Positions 1-4,281 are shown, counted from the stretch's first letter. The stretch: DNA of 5,689 nt from Phenylobacterium sp. (GCA_028698405.1 JAQVDF010000152.1:1-5689); one strand, 5' to 3'. Numbers and translations: made by a program. Notes: generated by a model not told the origin, from the sequence alone.

Positions 1-437
1 ATGTAAAGGCCCGGCTTCAGCGCCTTGAAGGTGAAGGTGCGGGTCTCGCCCGGATTGGCCAGGCTGGCCGCCCCACCCCCGCCCGGCCCGGTCACCGCGT
101 GGAAGTCCACGTTGTGCATGGCCATGCTGTCTTCGGGGTTGTGGAGGGTGACCTCGACGGTGTCGCCGACCCGGACCCGCACCATCGGGCCGGGCAGTTT
201 GCCGTTGAAGGTCCAGTAGCGGTAGGTCGCCCCGTCGGCGATCTTGCCGACCACCTCCTGGGTGACCAGGTTGACCTTCACGTGAGCCGGCTCGCGGCGC
301 GCGATTGGCGGCGGCAGGTCGGTGGCCGGGCGTACGATGTCCACGACGGCGGGTTCCGGCGCGGCGTCCGCCCAGCTGACGCCGCCGGCGGCGATGGCCA
401 TGGCGGCGACGGTGGCGAAGAGCGTGAGAGCTTTCAT
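1..437 (-). CDS. nirK: Copper-containing nitrite reductase, AniA/NirK type (5' part, truncated by window start)
   Basis: Reduces nitrite to nitric oxide in the periplasm, the committing step of denitrification; the enzyme is a trimer with type 1 and type 2 copper sites. Only the first 145 codons lie in the window, from an ATG at 437-435, of roughly 360-390 in the family. Residues 1-25 form a Sec signal peptide with a likely AlaAspAla cleavage site at 23-25. The first cupredoxin domain follows. The segment YRYWTFNGKLPGPMVRVRVG (72-91) and the copper motif MHNVDFHAVTG (107-117) are diagnostic: His108 should bind type 1 copper, His113 type 2 copper, and Asp111 is the catalytic aspartate. The glycine-rich stretch after the motif and the FKALKPGLY ending resemble Neisseria AniA more than Alcaligenes NirK. 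The type 1 cysteine and the second domain are outside the window. An AGGGGA ribosome site lies 8 nt before the ATG. The family call is firm; whether the gene is complete cannot be seen. Confidence 0.95.
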   Translation of the reverse strand, partial: MKALTLFATVAAMAIAAGGVSWADAAPEPAVVDIVRPATDLPPPIARREPAHVKVNLVTQEVVGKIADGATYRYWTFNGKLPGPMVRVRVGDTVEVTLHNPEDSMAMHNVDFHAVTGPGGGGAASLANPGETRTFTFKALKPGLY

Positions 438-445
438 TGCGTCTA

Positions 446-451
446 TCCCCT
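446..451 (-). promoter_or_regulatory. Ribosome binding site of nirK
   Basis: AGGGGA on the minus strand, 8 nt before the ATG at 437-435. It supports this start, which also begins a well-formed signal peptide. Confidence 0.6.
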
Positions 452-480
452 GAACGCCACTTCGGCGTCCGATGAGAATG

Positions 481-486
481 CAAATA
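481..486 (-). promoter_or_regulatory. Candidate -10 element of the nirK promoter
   Basis: Minus-strand TATTTG. It would place transcription start near 474, giving a leader of about 37 nt. The centre of the FNR-type box at 508-521 would then lie about 40 bp upstream of the start, the usual place for class II activation by FNR/CRP-family regulators. No good -35 hexamer is seen, as expected for an activator-dependent promoter. Inferred from spacing only. Confidence 0.4.
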
Positions 487-507
487 GCCCTCTCCAGCTT
501 TCGGACT

Positions 508-521
508 TTGTTCTGGAACAA
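508..521. promoter_or_regulatory. FNR/NnrR-type operator upstream of nirK
   Basis: TTGTTCTGGAACAA is a perfect 6-bp inverted repeat around TG and fits the TTG-N8-CAA pattern of FNR, FixK, Dnr and NnrR boxes. Its centre is 77 bp before the nirK start codon. Nitrite reductase genes in alphaproteobacteria are commonly activated by NnrR (nitric oxide) or FixK/FnrL (low oxygen) from such sites. The inner bases differ from the FNR ideal TTGAT-N4-ATCAA, so an NnrR/Dnr-like regulator is the better guess. Confidence 0.65.
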
Positions 522-598
522 CCTTTTGAGGTTAAATTAGGCGGAAAAAAGACATGGGGACGGCGATGGCCGGAATAGTCTTCACGATGACTTAGAAT

Positions 599-626
599 TT
601 GGCGTCTTTTACTATTCTAACGCCAA
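599..626. repeat. Inverted repeat in the nirK/repeat-protein intergenic region
   Basis: TTGGCGT (599-605) and ACGCCAA (620-626) are perfect 7-bp arms around a 14-nt AT-rich centre. The flanking genes are divergent, so neither transcript should end here; a protein binding site is likelier than a terminator. The centre contains a minus-strand TAGAAT (614-619), five of six matches to a -10 element, which could be a second, distal nirK promoter. No regulator can be named. Confidence 0.4.
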
Positions 627-671
627 CTCTCCCCCCAATTGCACTTAAGCCTTCAGTGCGTCGATCCCGCA

Positions 672-685
672 TTGACCTGGATCAA
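672..685. promoter_or_regulatory. FNR/FixK-type operator
   Basis: TTGACCTGGATCAA matches the FNR/FixK pattern TTGAY-N4-ATCAA almost perfectly. Its centre is about 147 bp before the plus-strand start at 826 and about 241 bp before nirK. If it works at the usual -41.5 position for the plus-strand gene, transcription would start near 720, although the -10 in that place is poor. Which of the two genes it serves, or whether it serves both, is inference; the match itself is seen directly. Confidence 0.7.
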
Positions 686-710
686 CGGCCACGCTCCGAG
701 GCCCTTCGAA

Positions 711-740
711 CCTGAACCGTGCGCAACAAACCGGTTCAGG
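711..740. repeat. Perfect 9-bp inverted repeat upstream of the repeat protein
   Basis: CCTGAACCG (711-719) and CGGTTCAGG (732-740) are separated by 12 nt. It lies 85 bp before the start at 826 and covers the transcription start predicted from the FNR-type box at 672-685. It could be a repressor operator or a hairpin in the 5' leader. There is no T-run, so it is not a standard terminator. Confidence 0.5.
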
Positions 741-811
741 CGCGTTTCAATGGCGGGGACGCAGAAGAGAGGCAGAGCGCGCCGGAGGGCGAATTTCCGG
801 CGCCGACACCG

Positions 812-817
812 AAGGAG
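812..817 (+). promoter_or_regulatory. Ribosome binding site of the repeat protein
   Basis: AAGGAG, 8 nt before the ATG at 826. It fixes this start, which also gives a proper signal peptide. Confidence 0.8.
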
Positions 818-825
818 AGCTAGGC

Positions 826-1695
826 ATGAACCGTACACTTCTGGGGCTGCTTGCGGCCACCACCCTGGTCGCCGGCGCGCCAGGCATCGCCAGCGCCCAG
901 GACTGGGGCGTCAACCAGCGCCAGGCGCAGCTCGAACAGCGCATCGAGGCCGGCATGCGCAGCGGTCAGCTGACCGCCTCGGAGGCCGCGCGCCTTCGGG
1001 CCGAGTTCCAGGACATCGCCCGCCTGGAGCGGCAGTATCGCGCCGGCGGCCTGAACGCCCGCGAGCGGGCCGACCTCGACCGGCGGTTCGACGCCCTGTC
1101 GGCCCGTATCCGCGACGAGCGGCGCGACGACCAGGCCCGACCGGGCGCGGGCGGAGCGTGGCAGAGCATCAACCAGCGGCAGGCCCAGCTCGAACGGCGC
1201 ATCGAGGCCGGCGAGCGCAGCGGTCGGCTGACTCGCTCGGAGGCGGCCCGGCTGCGCGCCGAGTTCCGCCAGCTCGAGCAGCTCGAGCAGCGCTACCGCC
1301 GTGACGGCCTCTCCTCGGCCGAGCGGGCCGACCTCGACCGCCGCTTCGACCAGCTGGAACGGTCGATCCGCGACGAGCGGCGCGACCGGCAGACCGATCG
1401 CTGGGAAAACCTCAACCAGCGGCAGGCCCAGTTCAGCCAGCGGCTCGACCGGGCCGTGCGCGACGGCCGCCTGACCCAGCGCCAGGCCCAGTCCCTGCGG
1501 GCGGAGTTCAGCTCCATCGCCCGGCTGGAGCAGAGCTACCGGCGCAACGGCCTGACCCCGGCCGAGCGGGCGGACCTGAACACCCGCTTCGACCGCCTGC
1601 AGGCCAACTTCCGCGCCTCGGTCAACGCCAACGCCTACAACTACGGCTACGGCGAGGCCCCGACCCTGTTCGACTGGCTGTTCGGCATCCGCTAG
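826..1695 (+). CDS. Secreted helical protein with three tandem repeats of about 80 residues
   Basis: 289 aa, function unknown. Residues 1-24 are a Sec signal peptide ending AlaSerAla before Gln25, so the protein should be periplasmic. The mature part is three repeats starting at Trp27, Trp112 and Trp193. Each opens with W-x-x-(I/V/L)-NQRQAQ and continues through a basic-acidic helix, a G-x-LT turn, a helix ending LRAEF, a tyrosine-arginine turn (YRxxGL), and ERADL-x-x-RFD. Each repeat can be split into two similar half units, each a helix, a glycine turn with L-(T/N/S), then an E/A-rich helix. The last 26 residues (264-289) differ: Asn/Tyr-rich, then an aromatic end with Phe-Asp-Trp-Leu-Phe. 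No cysteines, metal motifs or transmembrane segments are seen beyond the signal. It is divergent from nirK and has its own FNR-type box upstream, hinting at co-regulation. A long open frame on the opposite strand is a codon-bias shadow. Confidence 0.9.
   Translation: MNRTLLGLLAATTLVAGAPGIASAQDWGVNQRQAQLEQRIEAGMRSGQLTASEAARLRAEFQDIARLERQYRAGGLNARERADLDRRFDALSARIRDERRDDQARPGAGGAWQSINQRQAQLERRIEAGERSGRLTRSEAARLRAEFRQLEQLEQRYRRDGLSSAERADLDRRFDQLERSIRDERRDRQTDRWENLNQRQAQFSQRLDRAVRDGRLTQRQAQSLRAEFSSIARLEQSYRRNGLTPAERADLNTRFDRLQANFRASVNANAYNYGYGEAPTLFDWLFGIR
904..1614 (+). repeat. Three in-frame DNA repeats inside the 826-1695 gene
   Basis: The units begin at 904, 1159 and 1402 (periods 255 and 243 bp), each opening with a Trp codon and reading into an AACCAGCG motif at 913, 1171 and 1414. 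Units 1 and 2 are clearly alike at the nucleotide level across CAGCTCGAAC, GCGCATCGAGGCCGGC and GCAGCGGTC. Unit 3 has diverged more. This indicates growth by internal duplication, the newer event being between units 1 and 2. Confidence 0.8.
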
Positions 1696-1910
1696 CCGGG
1701 CGCCGGCCCCCTCCCCTGCGATGCGGGGGAGGGGGTGAGGGGGGCGCAAGTCGCCTCCTCGCCCAGAATAGGAGAGCCGAGGTCCGCATCGAGGAACTGG
1801 GCGCCGGTTTCGACAGCGGTCCGCTTGCGTCGGTCCGCGACTTCGACCGGGATGAACTGGCCGTTGCCAGCGTCCCGACCCACCTCGCGTTCTTCATACT
1901 TGGTAGCCAA
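1692..1910 (-). CDS. Small protein (72 aa) with TTG start
   Basis: Not firmly recognised. The TTG at 1910-1908 is preceded at 8 nt by AGGAGGTG (1919-1926), a near-perfect Shine-Dalgarno, which is the main evidence that the gene is real. The N-terminal part, with GRDAGNGQFIPVEVADRR at 11-28, resembles from memory short bacterial proteins carrying GRDAxxGQFIPV, which have no known function to my knowledge. The soluble, charged first half looks coding. The second half (from about residue 38) looks unlike a conserved protein, and its last 15 or so codons run through the GC-rich hairpin at 1707-1735. The stop shares the palindrome GCTAGC with the stop of the convergent repeat-protein gene, overlapping it by two bases. 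The original C-terminus may therefore have been replaced or frameshifted. Confidence 0.5.
   Translation of the reverse strand: MATKYEEREVGRDAGNGQFIPVEVADRRKRTAVETGAQFLDADLGSPILGEEATCAPLTPSPASQGRGPAPG
1707..1735. terminator. GC-rich hairpin after the repeat protein; terminator or dispersed repeat element
   Basis: Bases 1707-1719 pair with 1723-1735 to give a 13-bp stem (one G-T wobble) closed by the triloop GAT, starting 11 bp after the stop at 1695. There is no T-run. C-rich/G-rich hairpins of this form are common between genes in GC-rich alphaproteobacteria and may be a REP-like family. It could end transcription of the plus-strand gene, and it also lies inside the 3' end of the minus-strand small gene. 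Confidence 0.55.
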
Positions 1911-1918
1911 GGTCTCTC

Positions 1919-1926
1919 ACCTCCTT
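1919..1926 (-). promoter_or_regulatory. Strong ribosome binding site selecting a TTG start
   Basis: AGGAGGTG on the minus strand, 8 nt before the TTG at 1910-1908. It matches the 16S anti-Shine-Dalgarno nearly fully, and it is what decides the start of the small minus-strand gene. Confidence 0.7.
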
Positions 1927-1939
1927 TCCCGGGCCGTCA

Positions 1940-1957
1940 CCCGCGCTACAGCGCGGG
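1940..1957. repeat. Perfect palindrome CCCGCGCT-AC-AGCGCGGG
   Basis: 8-bp arms around AC, 14 bp upstream of the Shine-Dalgarno of the small minus-strand gene and 93 bp after the stop of the next minus-strand gene. Either an operator for the small gene or a hairpin ending the upstream transcript; no T-run follows on either strand. Confidence 0.45.
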
Positions 1958-2017
1958 CTCGGTTGGGCGGCGGAAGATGAAGAACCTTCGTACGCCAAGC
2001 GGGTTCGCGGGGCGTCG

Positions 2018-2040
2018 GCGCCTACGATTGTCGCAGGCGC
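2018..2040 (-). terminator. Possible hairpin terminator of the 119-aa gene
   Basis: GCGCCT (2018-2023) pairs with AGGCGC (2035-2040), and inside it CGA (2025-2027) pairs with TCG (2031-2033) around a 3-nt loop, with one mismatch between the two stems. It begins 10 bp past the stop codon of the minus-strand gene ending at 2050. There is no T-run, so efficiency is uncertain. Confidence 0.35.
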
Positions 2041-2049
2041 GGAGGCGGA

Positions 2050-2409
2050 CTACTGCGCCTTGGCGTCGGCCTCCGCGAGTTCGAACAGGTCATCCATGCA
2101 CCTCTTCAGTCGGTCGCCCGCGTCGCTCGCAAGCTGAAGGCTTGCGGGATTGCCATACTCGAACGAGCGCACCCGCATATCGACATGGAAGTTCGCCCCC
2201 ATCCCACCCGCGGAGAGGGTGTAGAAGCCGTCGATCCTGTTGGAGACGGTCGCTTTGGCGAAAGCCTCTGCGAAAGCCGAGTCTTCCTTGGTCAGGTCGA
2301 TGAGGAAGAAGCGAAACCCGGGATCGGTCTCTTCCGATGCGAAGACTTCCTTCGCGCTATTGTTGGTCCACTCCCCAAGCACCGCCGCCTGTAGTGGAGC
2401 AACGCGCAC
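2050..2409 (-). CDS. Hypothetical protein (119 aa from GTG; possibly 5'-truncated)
   Basis: Not recognised. The minus-strand frame has balanced amino-acid composition, unlike the arginine-rich plus-strand alternatives, so it is the coding strand. The protein is soluble, with no signal or membrane segment. It has a central stretch RFFLIDLTKEDSAFAEAFAKA (mixed strand then helix) from about residue 33, a glycine-rich turn LSAGGMGANFHVDMRV near 66-81, and an acidic amphipathic C-terminal helix. The only usual start codon is the GTG at 2409-2407, which lacks a convincing ribosome site. The frame stays open upstream to a TAG at 2508-2506 and reads plausibly there (FWATAGGGIKLGVGSVG), but contains no ATG, GTG or TTG. 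Either a rare start is used, or the 5' end was lost or shifted by a rearrangement near 2505-2540, where the divergent ParB-like gene begins. Confidence 0.6.
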   Translation of the reverse strand: MRVAPLQAAVLGEWTNNSAKEVFASEETDPGFRFFLIDLTKEDSAFAEAFAKATVSNRIDGFYTLSAGGMGANFHVDMRVRSFEYGNPASLQLASDAGDRLKRCMDDLFELAEADAKAQ

Positions 2410-2538
2410 AGCTCGCCCGTCCTTCCCGACGGAGCCGACCCCTAGCTTGATGCCGCCGCCGGCGGTGGCCCAGAAGCGGTCGATTGTGGGCCAGCCGCGC
2501 CGCTTCTATGCCGCCGCGCCGGTGGTAGGCTCGATGGC

Positions 2539-2955
2539 ATGGTGCGGTTCACGACAAGCCTAGGGGACCTGTTCGAGGTGCCTGACGATTGGTGGCTAGA
2601 GGCGGGCGCAGAAGGCTTCCGCGCGCCGTGCTCATCGTTCAACGCTGGGCCTCCAGAGCGCGAGGGCCTGCCCGCAGGGCGGAAGGTAGCTATTGCTGAC
2701 ATACGCCCACCGCGCCGGTCTAAGGGCACCTCGCTGCTCGTCCGTGAGCGCGCCGTTTCGATCCTTAGCGCGTTCGCAGCAGGCGCTGCCTTGCCGCCGG
2801 TGGTGATCTATTCGGTGCCTGAGGGGCCATTTGCCTACCGCATCGGCGAAGGGTTCCACCGCTTCCACCTGTCTATCGCGGCCGGCTTCACTCACGTTCC
2901 CGCTGCCGTCCTCGATTACTGGGAACCATGGATGACTGGGGACCCCATGCCGTGA
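2539..2955 (+). CDS. ParB/sulfiredoxin-like domain protein (138 aa)
   Basis: The N-terminal part (1-40) reads TTSLGDLFEVPDDWWLEAG, then SFNAGPPER. The C-terminal half carries the ParB-like core: an R-x-R-A-V-x-I-L helix at 69-76, LPPVVIY (85-91), and GEGFHRFHLSIAAGFTHVPA (103-122). The last segment corresponds to the ParB-like motif in which E/D-G-x-H-R is followed by an alanine/glycine-rich helix. Members of this superfamily bind or hydrolyse nucleotides (CTP in ParB, ATP in sulfiredoxin) or act on DNA. A free-standing protein this short, lacking the DNA-binding HTH domain of ParB, is not a chromosome-partition protein, and its role is unknown. The start at 2539 has a weak ribosome site; an ATG at 2534 is in another frame. 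It is divergent from the 119-aa gene with 129 bp between the annotated starts. Domain call fairly sure; function open. Confidence 0.8.
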   Translation: MVRFTTSLGDLFEVPDDWWLEAGAEGFRAPCSSFNAGPPEREGLPAGRKVAIADIRPPRRSKGTSLLVRERAVSILSAFAAGAALPPVVIYSVPEGPFAYRIGEGFHRFHLSIAAGFTHVPAAVLDYWEPWMTGDPMP

Positions 2956-2963
2956 ACCGCACT

Positions 2964-2979
2964 GCTGCGTCAGCGCAGC
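2964..2979 (+). terminator. Small hairpin after the ParB-like gene
   Basis: GCTGCG and CGCAGC around a TCAG loop, 8 bp past the stop at 2955. Only 6 bp and without a T-run, so a weak terminator candidate. Confidence 0.25.
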
Positions 2980-3068
2980 TACTGCGTCAGTGGCATTGTT
3001 AGTTCCCGCAACGGCGCCTATCCGCCCTCTCCCGGCCGCCCATGGTAGGTCGCCGGTGGAGGATGCCA

Positions 3069-3209
3069 ATGCACAGACCTGCTGCCGACCTTCCCGCCTT
3101 CGCTGCCGCCCTGCGTGCTCGGCTCCGGGCCTCCCAAGCGACTAGCCCGGCTTCCACGCCGGATCACTCAGCTGCCCCAGAGGCTACCGGCAGTCATCGC
3201 AGAGCGTAG
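3069..3209 (+). CDS. Possible 46-aa small ORF
   Basis: ATG at 3069 preceded at 6 nt by GGAGG (3058-3062). The peptide begins MHRPAADLPAFAAALRARLR and then becomes serine/threonine/proline-rich, ending at TAG 3207-3209. The first 20 residues could form an amphipathic helix. No family is recognised. The ribosome site is the only real support, and chance is a fair explanation in GC-rich DNA. Confidence 0.2.
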   Translation: MHRPAADLPAFAAALRARLRASQATSPASTPDHSAAPEATGSHRRA

Positions 3210-3383
3210 CAGGAGCATAGGCGTCCCCCTGGGGCTGCCCGCGAAAGTAGCTCTGGGGAGGGCCTGCGCAGGGACCCCTGGGGGAGAGCGTGTGCCTGTC
3301 CTCACGTATGGGGGTTCGGATGAGCTACCCAAAAACGATCAAGTCTTCGGGTTCCGAATGGTCCGCTTCCCATCGCTCCCGCC

Positions 3384-3409
3384 GACGCCTAGGTTGTAAT
3401 TGACGCCTA
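3384..3409. repeat. Direct repeat GACGCCTA x2 around a -10-like element
   Basis: GACGCCTA at 3384-3391 and 3402-3409, an 18-bp period. TGTAAT (3395-3400) between them matches the -10 consensus at five of six bases. Together they could be a promoter with an operator for the HEPN-like gene. If so, translation must begin downstream of about 3407, favouring the start at 3424 or 3430. Confidence 0.4.
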
Positions 3410-3429
3410 AGCCACTGGGGGGGGTGCCA

Positions 3430-3954
3430 TTGGAATCGCCGGAAAAACCAATCATCACCTGCGCTCAGCCGCTCGCGGTATTTGGCGCGGATATGTTCGC
3501 TCTCGCTGAACAGTATCTAGATGCATTCTCAGCTCTTAAAGTGAAAGAAAATGTAACTAGGCTTCGTCCAGCATACTTTCTATTGAGCCACGCGACGGAG
3601 CTTGCGCTAAAGTCGTTCCTCGTCAATATGGGATACGACCATAACTCTATATTTAAGCTAAATCACAATATGAAGCGTATACACGTCGAGGCGACCAATA
3701 ATGGACTCCTCGATGTTCCGCAGCTAAATTTGTTAATCGACCACCTCGCCGACATGAACGACGAGAACTCTCTGCGCTATCCCGCTTACCAGTTTATCAG
3801 TGTGCCGGATGCAGAAGAGTGCGCGGAAGTTTGCCGAACCCTTCTCGGCGCCATTGGACCCAGAATAAAGAGGGCCGGCTTTGTCGCGATGATGAAACTC
3901 CGCGCCCGTCACCCAGGATGCGACTTCTCTTGGGTTGGCCCGCCCCAGCCCTGA
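3430..3954 (+). CDS. HEPN-like domain protein (174 aa)
   Basis: Soluble, mostly helical protein. The segment YFLLSHATELALKSFLV (49-65) followed by G-Y-D and later LNHNMKRIHVEA (77-88) matches the HEPN pattern: a helix with H-A-x-E-x-x-L-K, then a histidine-led second motif H-(D/N)-(L/M)-K-x-(I/L). HEPN proteins include toxin RNases and nucleic-acid or nucleotide-binding proteins of defence and stress systems. The catalytic R-x(4-6)-H is not clearly present, so RNase activity is doubtful. No nucleotidyltransferase (MNT) antitoxin partner is next to it. I choose the TTG at 3430 because a G-run (3417-3424) sits 5 nt before it; the frame also allows GTG at 3424 and TTG at 3400, but 3400 overlaps the presumed -10. 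The gene is visibly AT-richer than its neighbours (codons such as AAA, GAA, GTA, CTA), a sign of horizontal transfer. Confidence 0.7.
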   Translation: MESPEKPIITCAQPLAVFGADMFALAEQYLDAFSALKVKENVTRLRPAYFLLSHATELALKSFLVNMGYDHNSIFKLNHNMKRIHVEATNNGLLDVPQLNLLIDHLADMNDENSLRYPAYQFISVPDAEECAEVCRTLLGAIGPRIKRAGFVAMMKLRARHPGCDFSWVGPPQP

Positions 3955-3968
3955 AAGCCTTCCTGCTC

Positions 3969-4026
3969 TCAGAGGCGCATTGAACAGGGTGGCGGCGGCA
4001 ACGCCCCGGAAGGTCGTCAGAGGCGC
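3969..4026. repeat. Direct repeat TCAGAGGCGC x2
   Basis: Identical 10-mers at 3969-3978 and 4017-4026, 48 bp apart, in the gap between the HEPN-like gene and tRNA-Ser. Possibly chance, or part of the same recombination-associated region as the nearby triple repeat. Confidence 0.3.
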
Positions 4027-4081
4027 TCCCGACTCGGTCGCGCTTCTCCGCATGATGCCGGGGCCTGGGGGCTGTGAGGGC

Positions 4082-4116
4082 GGGGTGCGCAAATGGGGTG
4101 CGCAGCGGGGTGCGCA
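4082..4116. repeat. Three tandem copies of GGGGTGCGCA beside tRNA-Ser
   Basis: Exact 10-bp copies at 4082-4091, 4095-4104 and 4107-4116, spaced 13 and 12 bp, about 60 bp from the tRNA 3' end. Clusters of short direct repeats at one face of the helix, close to a tRNA 3' end, are typical of integrase arm-type binding sites or regulator sites of integrated elements. No integrase gene is present in the window, so this is a hypothesis; the repeat itself is plain. Confidence 0.65.
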
Positions 4117-4176
4117 GTCGCAACGTGGCCAAATCTAAAAGACTGAATTGCTTCTAAATCTACAGCGCGGAGGCCG

Positions 4177-4266
4177 TGGCGGAGAGGGAGGGATTCGAAC
4201 CCTCGATACGGTTACCCGTATGCCGCATTTCGAGTGCGGTGCTTTCAACCACTCAGCCACCTCTCC
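4177..4266 (-). tRNA. tRNA-Ser(CGA)
   Basis: Full cloverleaf on the minus strand, 90 nt with encoded CCA. Acceptor arms GGAGAGG (4266-4260) and CCTCTCC (4187-4181), discriminator G at 4180, CCA at 4179-4177. D arm GCTGAGTGGTTGAAAGC; anticodon stem CCGCA/TGCGG around loop CTCGAAA, anticodon CGA, reading UCG. A long variable arm (ATACGG/CCGTAT) marks it as class II serine. T arm GAGGG-TTCGAAT-CCCTC. The 3' end faces the accessory region to the left, a common integration target. Confidence 0.97.
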
Positions 4267-4281
4267 TCAGGGCGTCGGACG

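Larger units (their letters stand above)
2956..3429. other. Poorly coding gap of about 470 bp
   Basis: No frame on either strand reads as a convincing protein; open frames here are arginine/proline-rich shadows. It holds a small hairpin after the ParB-like gene (GCTGCG 2964-2969 with CGCAGC 2974-2979), a CTGCGTCAG direct repeat (2965-2973 and 2982-2990), the palindrome CCTGCGCAGG (3263-3272), two copies of CCCCTGGGG (3226-3234 and 3275-3283), and one 46-codon frame with a ribosome site at 3069. It may be a decayed gene or spacer of an accessory cassette. Confidence 0.5.

Noticed and set aside
99..578. 159-aa plus-strand open frame over nirK
   Set aside because: It is antisense to nirK, whose copper motif and signal peptide are clear on the minus strand; the frame is a GC-bias shadow.
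820..1749. 309-aa minus-strand open frame, longer than the plus-strand gene it overlaps
   Set aside because: The plus strand has a ribosome site, signal peptide and regular protein repeats. The antisense frame only mirrors the DNA repeats and their codon bias.
2210..2219. GCGGAGAGGG, matching the tRNA 3' end at 4179-4188, as a possible attachment copy
   Set aside because: Only 10 bp, inside the 119-aa coding frame, and the match does not extend into the T arm; chance is likely.
1977..2303. 108-aa plus-strand open frame opposite the 119-aa gene
   Set aside because: Very rich in Arg, Ser and Pro, with no ribosome site; the opposite strand has the natural composition.
2632..3069. 145-aa minus-strand open frame over the ParB-like gene
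   Set aside because: The plus strand encodes a recognisable ParB-like core; the minus frame matches nothing and lacks a ribosome site.
3115..3399. 94-aa plus-strand frame starting with GTG
   Set aside because: Arg/Pro/Leu-rich, no ribosome site, no recognisable motif; treated as part of the poorly coding gap, although a decayed gene cannot be excluded.
4131..4162. AAATCTA repeated at 4131-4137 and 4156-4162
   Set aside because: Seven bases in a locally AT-rich stretch is too short to mean anything without further support.
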